From positions 248,001 to 312,000 of the forward strand of contig NZ_LMEC01000021.1 of the NCBI RefSeq assembly GCF_001425265.1: DNA of 64,000 bases. Reading direction: 5' to 3'. Position numbers and translations under genes: made by a program. Position 1 is the first letter of the stretch. Each line of letters begins with the position of its first letter. Below the pieces are notes generated by a model. The model did no database searches and was not told the DNA's origin. It saw only the letters and a program-made list of their open reading frames with translations. Origin of the DNA: Massilia sp. Root418 (GTDB taxonomy: Bacteria; Pseudomonadota; Gammaproteobacteria; Burkholderiales; Burkholderiaceae_D). Below, piece after piece: positions 9,434 through 19,046 of this stretch.

Positions 9434-10363
9434 ATGGATGCCTTGAGCCGTTTGTTGTCGCTGCACCCGGTACACACCGCGCTGGACATCCGCTGCCATT
9501 TCGGCGCGCCGTGGATGCTGGACCATCCGGCGGAGGCGCCCGGCGTGGCGCCGTATCACCTGATCGTCAGCGGCGGCGGGTGGCTGGACATGGACGGGCG
9601 GCAGCGCATCGCTGTGCAGGCGGGCGACATCGTGCTGTTCCCGCACGGCGCAGCGCACCGCCTGCACACGGGCGCGCCGCAGCCGCTGGCGCCGGTGCAG
9701 CGCGCAGCCGATGCCGGCGGCGTGGTGCGCGTGTTCGAGAACGGCGGCACGGGCGCCGTCACCGACATCCTGTGCGGCAGGCTGGAGTTCGGCGCGGCCG
9801 GGCAGGCCGGTGCGCAGCACGCCTTGCTGGCGGCGCTGCCGGACCTGATCCATGTCCGCACGGCAGGGCGCGCCGATTTTGCCGGACTGCACGCGCTGAT
9901 TGCCATGCTGCGCGCCGAGACGGAAACGGTAAGGCCGGGCGCAGGCGCCGTGGTGTCGCAGCTGGCCTCGGCCCTGTTCGCGCTGCTGATGCGGGCCTGG
10001 CTGGAGCAGGCGGCCGCCATGCCGGGCCTGTTCGCCCTGCTGGCCGAGCCGCGCCTGCAGCCGGCGCTGCTCGCCATGCTGGCCGAGCCTGACAAGCCCT
10101 GGACCCTGGAACAGCTGGCAGGCCGGTGCCACATGTCGCGCGCCACGTTCGCGCGGGTGTTCCAGAAGGCGGCGGGCGGCACGCCGGCCGCCGTGCTCAC
10201 GCAAACGCGGATGGCAAGGGCAGCGGGCTTGCTGGCGCAGGGCCGCCTGCCGGTGGGGCAGATCGCGGAACAGGTGGGCTATCAGTCCGAGGCCGCGTTC
10301 AACCGCGTGTTCAAGCGCAGCTACGGCGTCGGCCCCGGCGCCTACCGCCGCAGCGCTGCCTGA
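9434..10363 (+). CDS. AraC-family regulator, cupin sensor domain
   Basis: The 309-residue regulator has an N-terminal cupin-like domain (YHLIVSGGGWLDMDG and AGDIVLFPHGAAHRLHTG, about residues 38-78) and a C-terminal AraC DNA-binding domain. The latter has two helix-turn-helix units: LEQLAGRCHMSRATFARVFQ, then VGQIAEQVGYQSEAAFNRVFKR followed by the typical GVGPGAYRR ending. This cupin_6/AraC architecture often sits next to and activates oxidoreductases or small antioxidant genes. Here the divergent AhpD-like gene is the likely target. The effector is unknown. Confidence 0.9.
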   Translation: MDALSRLLSLHPVHTALDIRCHFGAPWMLDHPAEAPGVAPYHLIVSGGGWLDMDGRQRIAVQAGDIVLFPHGAAHRLHTGAPQPLAPVQRAADAGGVVRVFENGGTGAVTDILCGRLEFGAAGQAGAQHALLAALPDLIHVRTAGRADFAGLHALIAMLRAETETVRPGAGAVVSQLASALFALLMRAWLEQAAAMPGLFALLAEPRLQPALLAMLAEPDKPWTLEQLAGRCHMSRATFARVFQKAAGGTPAAVLTQTRMARAAGLLAQGRLPVGQIAEQVGYQSEAAFNRVFKRSYGVGPGAYRRSAA

Positions 10364-10388
10364 ACCGACGCACGGCAAGGTGCGCAGG

Positions 10389-10844
10389 CTACAGCCAGCC
10401 CTCGTCGTCCAGCACCATCTTCTTGAAGTAGTCGATATTGGCGCGGGTGGCGAACAGGGCGGAGGGAATGAAGCAGACCAGCGCCGACGCCATCACGCTT
10501 TGCAAGCCCAGCGCGCCTGCCACCAGCCGCGCGGCGCCCACCAGCACGGCCGCCAGCAGGCACAGCGCCAGCGCCTTGCGGCCCATGCCCTTGGCCAGGT
10601 AGTAGAACGGCCCGAACAGGAAAGCCCAAGGATTGAACAGCACCATGGCGCGCTCGGCCAGGCTCAGTTCGATCGACTGCGGCAGCTCCACGCCGCCGCC
10701 TTTGTGCAGCGCGGCGAAAATGGACTTCCAGCCCGGCGACAAACCCGGCAGCGCGATCGCCGTGGCCGCGACGTCGGCGCCGCAATTGAAGCAGAAGTGG
10801 GCGGTGGACGAAGCCTGGGATCCGCAGTGCTGGCAGAACGGCAT
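10389..10844 (-). CDS. Zinc-ribbon DUF2628 membrane protein
   Basis: The 151-residue protein begins with a zinc ribbon (CQHC near residue 4 and CFNC near residue 18), followed by SPGWKSIFAALHKGGGVELP. Membrane segments (WAFLFGPFYYLAKGMG, ALALCLLAAVLVGAA, ALVCFIPSALFA) lead to a C-terminal RANIDYFKKMVLDDEGWL. The last parts match the protein at 8184-8618, so the two are paralogues and only this one keeps the ribbon. I chose ATG 10844 because it starts exactly at the ribbon; the upstream open frame to 11075 has no family match. The function is unknown. Confidence 0.78.
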   Translation of the reverse strand: MPFCQHCGSQASSTAHFCFNCGADVAATAIALPGLSPGWKSIFAALHKGGGVELPQSIELSLAERAMVLFNPWAFLFGPFYYLAKGMGRKALALCLLAAVLVGAARLVAGALGLQSVMASALVCFIPSALFATRANIDYFKKMVLDDEGWL

Positions 10845-10988
10845 GGGTTTCCTTGCGAAACTTGGGTAGAGGGATGCTTGCCATGATACCGTCCCGCACC
10901 GCCGCAAAAACACTCGCTTTGTCACAGCGGGGCGCGCGGCGCGGAATAAAGTCCGTGCGCCGGCCCGCCTGTGCGTAAACGCAACAGT

Positions 10989-10997
10989 TGCTATAAT
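10989..10997 (+). promoter_or_regulatory. Extended -10 promoter of the EamA gene
   Basis: TGC followed by TATAAT (10992-10997) is a perfect extended -10 element. No good -35 is seen at 17-18 bases, as is common for extended -10 promoters. Transcription would start near 11004, upstream of an AAGGAG ribosome-binding site at 11032-11037. Confidence 0.6.
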
Positions 10998-11043
10998 GGT
11001 TCGCTCCCTCACACACGCCGCCCGCCGCGCGCAAGGAGCTCCT

Positions 11044-11925
11044 CTGACACCGCAAGCCGAAAACCTGCGCAGCATCTACGCCATGCTGATCGCTGTCGCC
11101 ATGTTCGCGCTGATGGACACGGCCATGAAACTGCTGTCCGCCCACTATCCCGCCGTGCAGGTGACTGCGCTGCGCTCGCTGTCCTCGCTGCCGCTGCTGT
11201 GCGCCTACATTGCCTACCGCGGCAAGTTCGGCGGCCTGCACAAAGTGCGCTGGCCCTTGCAGCTGCTGCGCGGCGTGCTGGGTATCGGCATGCTCACCAT
11301 GTTCGCCTACGCGCTGCGCAGCCTGCCGCTGGCCGACACCTATTCCATTTTCTTCATCGCTCCCGCGCTGATCACGGCGCTGTCGGTGTTCATCCTGAAG
11401 GAAAAAGTGGACGCCATGCAGTGGGTGGCCATCGTGGTGGGCCTGGCCGGCGTGCTGGTGGTGCTGCGCCCGGACGGCAGCAACTTTATTTCGCTGGCGG
11501 GCCTGGCCGTGCTGGGCTCGGCCGCCTGCTATGCGGTGTCCGCCATCGCCAGCCGCATCCTGAGCCGCACCGACGCCAGCGAGCACATCATGTTCTGGCT
11601 GCTGGTGATGATGAGCACCGGCTCGGTGGCCATGGCGTGGCAGGGCTGGGTGGCGATCCGGCCCGAAGACTGGCTGGTCATCGGCGGGCTGGCGCTGAGC
11701 GGCTTCTTCGGCCAGCTGGCCATCACCATTGCCTTCAGCACCGGCAAGGCGTCCATCGTGGCGCCGTTTGAATATTCGGCGCTGGCCTGGGGCGTGGCGA
11801 TCGACTGGCTGCTGTGGGACACGCTGCCGGACGCCTACACCCTGCTGGGGGCGGCCATCATCATCGGCAGCGGCGTCTACCTGGTGCGGCGCGAGGCAGT
11901 GCACGCCGAAGCCGAGCACCCCTAA
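11044..11925 (+). CDS. EamA/DMT family transporter
   Basis: This is a ten-helix drug/metabolite-superfamily exporter made of two EamA repeats. The first begins IYAMLIAVAMFALMDTAMKLLS and the second begins LAVLGSAACYAVSAIASRILS. The substrate cannot be told. The start is unusual. The first ATG in frame (10996) lies inside the TATAAT promoter and cannot be in the transcript. The CTG at 11044 sits 6 bases after AAGGAG and gives a normal short N-terminus (about 293 residues). An internal ATG at 11083 is the other option but would begin inside helix 1. The gene ends 18 bases before the lpxC ATG. Confidence 0.85.
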   Translation: MTPQAENLRSIYAMLIAVAMFALMDTAMKLLSAHYPAVQVTALRSLSSLPLLCAYIAYRGKFGGLHKVRWPLQLLRGVLGIGMLTMFAYALRSLPLADTYSIFFIAPALITALSVFILKEKVDAMQWVAIVVGLAGVLVVLRPDGSNFISLAGLAVLGSAACYAVSAIASRILSRTDASEHIMFWLLVMMSTGSVAMAWQGWVAIRPEDWLVIGGLALSGFFGQLAITIAFSTGKASIVAPFEYSALAWGVAIDWLLWDTLPDAYTLLGAAIIIGSGVYLVRREAVHAEAEHP

Positions 11926-11931
11926 CTCCGC

Positions 11932-11937
11932 TATAAT
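11932..11937 (+). promoter_or_regulatory. TATAAT 6 nt before the lpxC ATG
   Basis: A perfect TATAAT hexamer ends exactly 6 bases before the lpxC start codon, and no ribosome-binding site lies between. If it is a -10 element, transcription would begin at the A of ATG and give a leaderless mRNA. No clear -35 is visible, so this is a candidate. Confidence 0.45.
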
Positions 11938-11943
11938 TTGCCG

Positions 11944-12882
11944 ATGTTAAAACAACGCACCATCAAAGAAAAAGTCTGCACCACCGGCGTCGGCCTGCAC
12001 TCGGGCACCAAGGTGGTGCTCACCCTGCGTCCCGCCGCGCCGGGCGTGGGCGTCGTGTTCCGCCGCGTGGACCAGGAGCCGCCGGTGGAATTTCCGGCCA
12101 GCGCCATGGCCGTGACCGACACCCGCATGGCTACCGTGCTGAGCAAGGGCGACATCCGCATCTCCACTGTCGAGCACCTGATGTCGGCCTGCGCCGGCCT
12201 GGGCATCGACAACCTGTACGTGGACGTGAGCGCCGAAGAAATCCCCATCATGGACGGCTCGGCCTCGTCCTTCGTCTACCTGTTGCAGCAGGCCGGCGTG
12301 CAGGAGCAGGACGCGGCCAAGAAATTCATCCGCGTGCTGAAACCCGTGGAAGTGCGGGAGGGCAAGCCCGGCAACGAGAAGTGGGCGCGCCTGGTGCCGC
12401 ACGACGGCTTCAAGCTGGATTTCTTCATCGAGTTCAACCACCCCGCCGTGGACGGCACGGCGCAGCGCGCCACGGTCGACTTCGGCGACGTCACTTATGT
12501 GCAGGCAATCGCCCGCGCGCGCACCTTCGGCTTCATGCAGGACGTGGAAATGCTGCGCGGCATAGGCCTGGCGCGCGGCGGCTCGCTGGAGAACGCCATC
12601 GTGATGGACGAGTACCGCATCCTCAACGCGGACGGGCTGCGCTATGACGACGAGTTCGTGCGCCACAAGATCCTGGACGCGATCGGCGACCTGTTCCTGG
12701 TCGGCCACCCGCTGGTGGCCAGCTACGAGGCGCACAAGTCCGGCCACGCGCTGAACAACCAGCTGCTGCGCGCGCTGCTGGCGGACCCGGAAGCGTATGA
12801 AATCGTGACCTACGACACGCTGGAGGCGGCGCCGGAATCCTACGTGCGCCAGATGACGCACGAGTGGGACCTGAGCCAATAA
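11944..12882 (+). CDS. lpxC: UDP-3-O-acyl-N-acetylglucosamine deacetylase
   Basis: LpxC catalyses the committed step of lipid A synthesis, a zinc-dependent deacetylation in the cytoplasm. The 312-residue protein has the N-terminal motif TTGVGLHSG and zinc ligands in [14 protein letters not shown] (H78) and in [10 protein letters not shown] (H241, D245). The catalytic region [13 protein letters not shown] and the segment IPIMDGSAS are also present. ATG 11944 matches the family start [11 protein letters not shown]. An alternative TTG two codons upstream is less likely. No Shine-Dalgarno sequence is seen. Essential gene; its dcw-proximal place is usual in betaproteobacteria. Confidence 0.98.
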   Translation: MLKQRTIKEKVCTTGVGLHSGTKVVLTLRPAAPGVGVVFRRVDQEPPVEFPASAMAVTDTRMATVLSKGDIRISTVEHLMSACAGLGIDNLYVDVSAEEIPIMDGSASSFVYLLQQAGVQEQDAAKKFIRVLKPVEVREGKPGNEKWARLVPHDGFKLDFFIEFNHPAVDGTAQRATVDFGDVTYVQAIARARTFGFMQDVEMLRGIGLARGGSLENAIVMDEYRILNADGLRYDDEFVRHKILDAIGDLFLVGHPLVASYEAHKSGHALNNQLLRALLADPEAYEIVTYDTLEAAPESYVRQMTHEWDLSQ

Positions 12883-12892
12883 TCAATAATCC

Positions 12893-12939
12893 GTGATCAG
12901 TGATCAGTGATCAGCGATCAGCGATCGTGATCAGTAATC
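12893..12939. repeat. Tandem GTGATCA heptamers
   Basis: Five to six head-to-tail copies of a 7-base unit, GTGATCA or GCGATCA, followed by a degenerate copy (GTAATC). The array fills the gap after lpxC and reaches into the last codons of the convergent dciA-like gene, supplying its stop. Each unit contains GATC, giving six GATC sites in about 45 bases. Confidence 0.85.
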
Positions 12940-13413
12940 GGGCCGGTCGCGGCGGCGCTGCACCAGTAGCTGCAGCGCCTGGATCAGGCTGTCGTTCTGC
13001 TTGCTCTGTTCCAGCGACTTGCTCAATTCCTCGAAAGCGGTGACGGCCGTGGGCGGCAGGGTCAGCGCCCGCATCTGCTCCTTGATCTCGGCCGCCTTCA
13101 TCATCTGCACCCGCAGCTTGATGTTGGTGACATGCCAGCCGCGCTTGAGCAGTGCGTCCTGCAGTTTCGGCAACTGCTGTTTGAGCTTGGCCGCCACGGC
13201 CGAACTGGGCGTGGACAAGAGCAGGTTGCCCTCCTCGAACGCAAGGATCTCGCACAGGCTGAACATGCTGGGCAGGGTGGCGGCGCAATCCTTCTGCAGC
13301 GCGGCCATGCGCTCGACTGCCGGCAGCAGGGCAGCCATCTTGTCGTTTCTTTTAAGAAAGTCCGTGGCGACCTTGGGTGTCCGGCCTTGATTGAGGGAAT
13401 TGAAAAAGCGCAT
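12931..13413 (-). CDS. DUF721 / DciA-like protein
   Basis: The 160-residue protein fits the DUF721 family, whose studied member DciA loads or activates the replicative helicase DnaB in bacteria without DnaC. Visible features are a basic, helical N-terminal half and a KH-like segment (EGNLLLSTPSSAVAAKLKQQLPKLQDALL, read in pieces) followed by a charged helical tail ending RRRDRPDY. I chose ATG 13413 (MRFFNSL); the open frame to 13464 adds a sequence without family features. DUF721 genes next to secA are common in proteobacteria, which supports the call. The last codons lie in the GATC repeat array. Confidence 0.8.
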   Translation of the reverse strand: MRFFNSLNQGRTPKVATDFLKRNDKMAALLPAVERMAALQKDCAATLPSMFSLCEILAFEEGNLLLSTPSSAVAAKLKQQLPKLQDALLKRGWHVTNIKLRVQMMKAAEIKEQMRALTLPPTAVTAFEELSKSLEQSKQNDSLIQALQLLVQRRRDRPDY

Positions 13414-13446
13414 GGCCGAAACATACCACAGCCCGCCTGCCCGCCC

Positions 13447-13520
13447 AAGCGAACTGAGCCGCATTTTGCCGACTTCGGGGTCTGACCCCGATTGGGTGGC
13501 AAATGCGGCTCAGTTCGCTT
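13447..13520. repeat. 20-bp inverted repeat with inner GGGGTC hairpin
   Basis: Arms 13447-13466 and 13501-13520 are perfectly complementary over 20 bases. Inside them TCGGGG (13475-13480) pairs with CCCCGA (13486-13491) around TCTGA. The element lies between the divergent dciA-like and secA genes. A second element with the same GGGGTC core is at 23120-23177, so both probably belong to a dispersed REP-like palindrome family. That is inference without a genome search. Confidence 0.8.
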
Positions 13521-13689
13521 GTAGGAATGGGACGAAAGTGGCGGAAAAATCCGGATTAGTTACAATTGTGGCTATTGTTATACAGGGCAATAACCCAACC
13601 TTGGCCGGACGGCATGATAAAATCATCGGTCTTTTGCCCCCGGCAAGCTGAGCACCTTACACCATAGCTTTTTTTAACGGCGTTAACCA

Positions 13690-16443
<2,754 letters not shown>

Positions 16444-16452
16444 GCAAGATCG

Positions 16453-16480
16453 AACCGGAGCCTGGCTCCGGTTTTTTTTT
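16453..16480 (+). terminator. Intrinsic terminator of secA
   Basis: AACCGGAG (16453-16460) pairs with CTCCGGTT (16466-16473) over a 5-base loop, followed by an unbroken T-run to 16480. It overlaps the stop of the convergent histidine kinase gene. Confidence 0.92.
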
Positions 16481-18464
16481 ACGCGCGCACCGGCGAGCTG
16501 CGCGGAATCACGATGCGCACCGCCGTGCCCTGGCCCGGCTGCGATTCCACCGCAACCCGTCCGCCCAGCACGCCGGTGACGATGTTGTAGACGATGTTCA
16601 TGCCCAGCCCGGTGCCGCCGCTGCCCATCTTGGTGGTGAAGAAGGGATCGAACACGTGGCGCCTGACCTCGTCGGGCATGCCGGCGCCGTTGTCGCTGAA
16701 CAGCACCTCCACCATGTTCCCGTCCAGTTCGCGCGCGCTGATGGCGATGGCGCAGTCGCTGCGCCCGTCGAAGGCGTGCACCAGGGCGTTGTTGATCAGG
16801 TTGTTGAAGATCTGGTACCAGCTGCCCGGATAGGAGTCCAGCGCCAGGCCGGGCGGCACGTCGAAGGTGGTGGCGCAGCAGGCGCGGCGCAGGCGCGGCA
16901 CATAGGTCGCCGCCGTGTCCAGCACCACTGCCTGCAGCTTGAACACGCGGCGCTGGTCGTTGGTCTGGTCCACCGCGATCTGCTTGAATGACGCGATCAG
17001 GTTGGCCGCCTTGTTGAGCGAGCTTGAAATCAGCCCGGAGGCCAGCTTCACTTCCGCATTGTAGTTGGTGAGCGCGGAGCGGCGCAGGGTGCCGCCGCTG
17101 AGCATGGCCTCGAATTCCTGCACGCGGTCGCCCAGCGCGGTGGAGGCCAGCAGGCTGTTGCCGATCGGCGTGTTGAGCTCGTGCGCGATGCCGGCCACCA
17201 GCGAGCCCAGCGACGCCATCTTCTCGGCCGCCAGCAGGTCGTGCTGGGTGCGCTGCAGGGTCTGCAGCGCGTGCGACAGGTCGGCGTTGGCGCGCTCCAG
17301 CTCGGCCGAGCGCTCGCGCACCCGGCTTTCCAGCGAGGCGTTCAATTCCTCCAGCTCCTGCTTGGCCCGCAGCTCGGCCGTCATGTCCAGCAGCGCCCAG
17401 ATGATGGCGTCCACCCCGTCCAGGTTCAGCGAGGACGACCAGATCGCCACCTGGCCGGTGCCCCCGTCGCGCAGGGCCATGCTGGCCACTTCGCCGTGCA
17501 CGCTGCCGTTGCGCATGTAGAGCTGCCAGATGCGCTCGCGCTCCTCCGGCGCCCCCCAAAAGGTAAAGGCGTCCGAGCGCTTGCCGATCAGCTGCTCCGG
17601 GCCGTAGCCGAAGGCGCGCGTGAGGGCCTGGTTGGCGCCGATGATGTGGCCGTGGCGGTCGGTCACGCTGAGCGGCACGGGCGCCATGTCGAACAGGGTC
17701 TTGAAGCGCGCTTCCGATTCGGACAGGCGCTGCTGCGACGCTTCCAGCTGCAGCACCCGTTCGCGCAGCGCCTCGCTCATCGAATTCAGCGAGCGCGCAT
17801 ACACTTCGATCTCGTCGCCTTCGCCTTCCGGCAGGCGGCGGCCGAAGGCGCTCAGCATCATCTGCTCGGTCTGGCCGGTGAGGGTGCGCAGGCGCCGGCC
17901 TATGCCTTGGGTGAAGGCGAAGAACAGCAGCACGCCCAGCGCCAGGCCGAACAGGGAAATCAGGCCCGACTGCAGGAACACTTCCTCGCGCGCCTTGCTC
18001 AGCTCGCTCGTCGAGAGGCCGAAGTTGAGCGAGCCGATCTGGTTATCCTTGAGCAGGATGGGGGCGCGCGCGTGCAGGGTGCCGTCGCGCTGCCAGGTGC
18101 GCACGCCATTCATGGCCGGCGCGCTGCCGTCGCGCAGCGCCGCCGGCAGTTCGGCCGGGCGCTCGCCGGCGGTGGCCACCGGCACGTCGTTCTGGTCCAG
18201 CACGACGATGTAGCGCACGAAGCTGTCCTGCGGGTCGGACAGCATCTCGCTCCAGTAGTCGCTCAACTCGCTGAGCCGGCCGCGGATGGCGTAGGGGCTC
18301 AGGGTGAGGTTCAGCGTGACGGCGTACTCGTGCGCTACGCGCTCGGCGTTCTTGCCCACCGCGTTGTCCATCACGCGCTGGCTGTTGCCGATCAACAGGG
18401 CCACCACCAGCGCCTGGACGATGGCACTCAACAACAGAAACTTCGCGCGCAGCGATAAAGTCAC
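16479..18464 (-). CDS. Membrane sensor histidine kinase with HAMP and PAS domains
   Basis: The order of parts is an N-terminal membrane helix (FLLLSAIVQALVVALLIG), a periplasmic sensor of about 150 residues, and a second helix (LISLFGLALGVLLFFAF). A HAMP segment follows, then a PAS domain (SEARFKTLFDMAPVPLSVTD onward) and a coiled coil. Next comes an H-box with the phospho-acceptor in GIAHELNTPIGN, and an HATPase domain with NNLINNALVHAFDG, DNGAGMPDEV, FDPFFTTK and GTGLGMNIV. The HELNTP version is typical of the large stand-alone Cache/PAS kinases. No response regulator gene is adjacent. Start codons near the N-terminus are GTG or TTG (18464, 18470, 18509); I use 18464, which begins just before the first helix. 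Confidence 0.9.
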   Translation of the reverse strand: MTLSLRAKFLLLSAIVQALVVALLIGNSQRVMDNAVGKNAERVAHEYAVTLNLTLSPYAIRGRLSELSDYWSEMLSDPQDSFVRYIVVLDQNDVPVATAGERPAELPAALRDGSAPAMNGVRTWQRDGTLHARAPILLKDNQIGSLNFGLSTSELSKAREEVFLQSGLISLFGLALGVLLFFAFTQGIGRRLRTLTGQTEQMMLSAFGRRLPEGEGDEIEVYARSLNSMSEALRERVLQLEASQQRLSESEARFKTLFDMAPVPLSVTDRHGHIIGANQALTRAFGYGPEQLIGKRSDAFTFWGAPEERERIWQLYMRNGSVHGEVASMALRDGGTGQVAIWSSSLNLDGVDAIIWALLDMTAELRAKQELEELNASLESRVRERSAELERANADLSHALQTLQRTQHDLLAAEKMASLGSLVAGIAHELNTPIGNSLLASTALGDRVQEFEAMLSGGTLRRSALTNYNAEVKLASGLISSSLNKAANLIASFKQIAVDQTNDQRRVFKLQAVVLDTAATYVPRLRRACCATTFDVPPGLALDSYPGSWYQIFNNLINNALVHAFDGRSDCAIAISARELDGNMVEVLFSDNGAGMPDEVRRHVFDPFFTTKMGSGGTGLGMNIVYNIVTGVLGGRVAVESQPGQGTAVRIVIPRSSPVRA

Positions 18465-18569
18465 ACCCACTCCCAGCTGTCCAGGACCGCGTGGTCCTCC
18501 AGCCAGCAATATACCGTATGCAACTATGCAAGGGGAGGGGCTGGCGCCTTTTCCCCCGCGTAAACGGCA

Positions 18570-18601
18570 CAGCGCCCGCCGGGCGGACCGGGCGGGCGCT
18601 G
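18570..18601. terminator. GC-rich stem-loop downstream of the PstS-like gene
   Basis: CAGCGCCCGCC (18570-18580) pairs perfectly with GGCGGGCGCTG (18591-18601). It lies 27 bases beyond the stop of the reverse-strand PstS-like gene. There is no T-tract in that direction, so it may protect RNA 3' ends or terminate only weakly. Confidence 0.5.
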
Positions 18602-18628
18602 CTGGGGTAGGCTGCCGGTAAGGTGGGC

Positions 18629-19036
18629 TTACGGCAGGGTCAGGATGACCTTGACGCTGTCGTCCACGGCCGACTTGTCGATGTAGCCGATGGCCTTGGG
18701 ATCGTCCGCCACGGCCTTCTTCACCTCGGCGTTGGACTTGTACTCCTTGGGCGGCGTGGCCTTGCCGGTAAACACCAGCTTGGACCAGATGGCTTTCACC
18801 TGGGCCGCATCCTTTTCCGCCACTTTCTGGTAGAAGTCGTTGCGGATGGCCGAGCCTTCGGCCTGGTCCACCGGCGTGAACATATTCGATTTGCCCAGGA
18901 AGAACTGGGAGGCCTGCTCCGAGAACATGCGGGTGGCCGGGTTGGCCTTGTTGACGATCACCACCGTTTCGGCCGAGGCCGGCACGGCAGCCGCGGCGAA
19001 GGCAGCCAGGATCAGGGAGGTCGTTATTTTTTTCAT
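18629..19036 (-). CDS. Small PstS-like periplasmic protein
   Basis: The 135-residue protein has a clear signal peptide (KKITTSLILAAFAAAAVPASA) and resembles one lobe of phosphate-type solute-binding proteins. Typical pieces are VVIVNKANPATRMFSEQASQFFLGK and the later ADDPKAIGYIDKSAVDDSVKVI. It is much shorter than PstS (about 330 residues), and no ABC permease or ATPase is nearby. It follows the porin gene in the same direction, 10 bases downstream. ATG 19036 has the ribosome-binding site AAGGTGAT; a GTG at 19045 is also in frame. Short PstS-like proteins paired with porins are common, with unclear function. Confidence 0.8.
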   Translation of the reverse strand: MKKITTSLILAAFAAAAVPASAETVVIVNKANPATRMFSEQASQFFLGKSNMFTPVDQAEGSAIRNDFYQKVAEKDAAQVKAIWSKLVFTGKATPPKEYKSNAEVKKAVADDPKAIGYIDKSAVDDSVKVILTLP

Positions 19037-19046
19037 AGAGATCACC

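Noticed and set aside
12893-12939. CRISPR-like array
   Set aside because: The units are 7 bases without spacers and no cas genes occur, so it is a simple tandem repeat.
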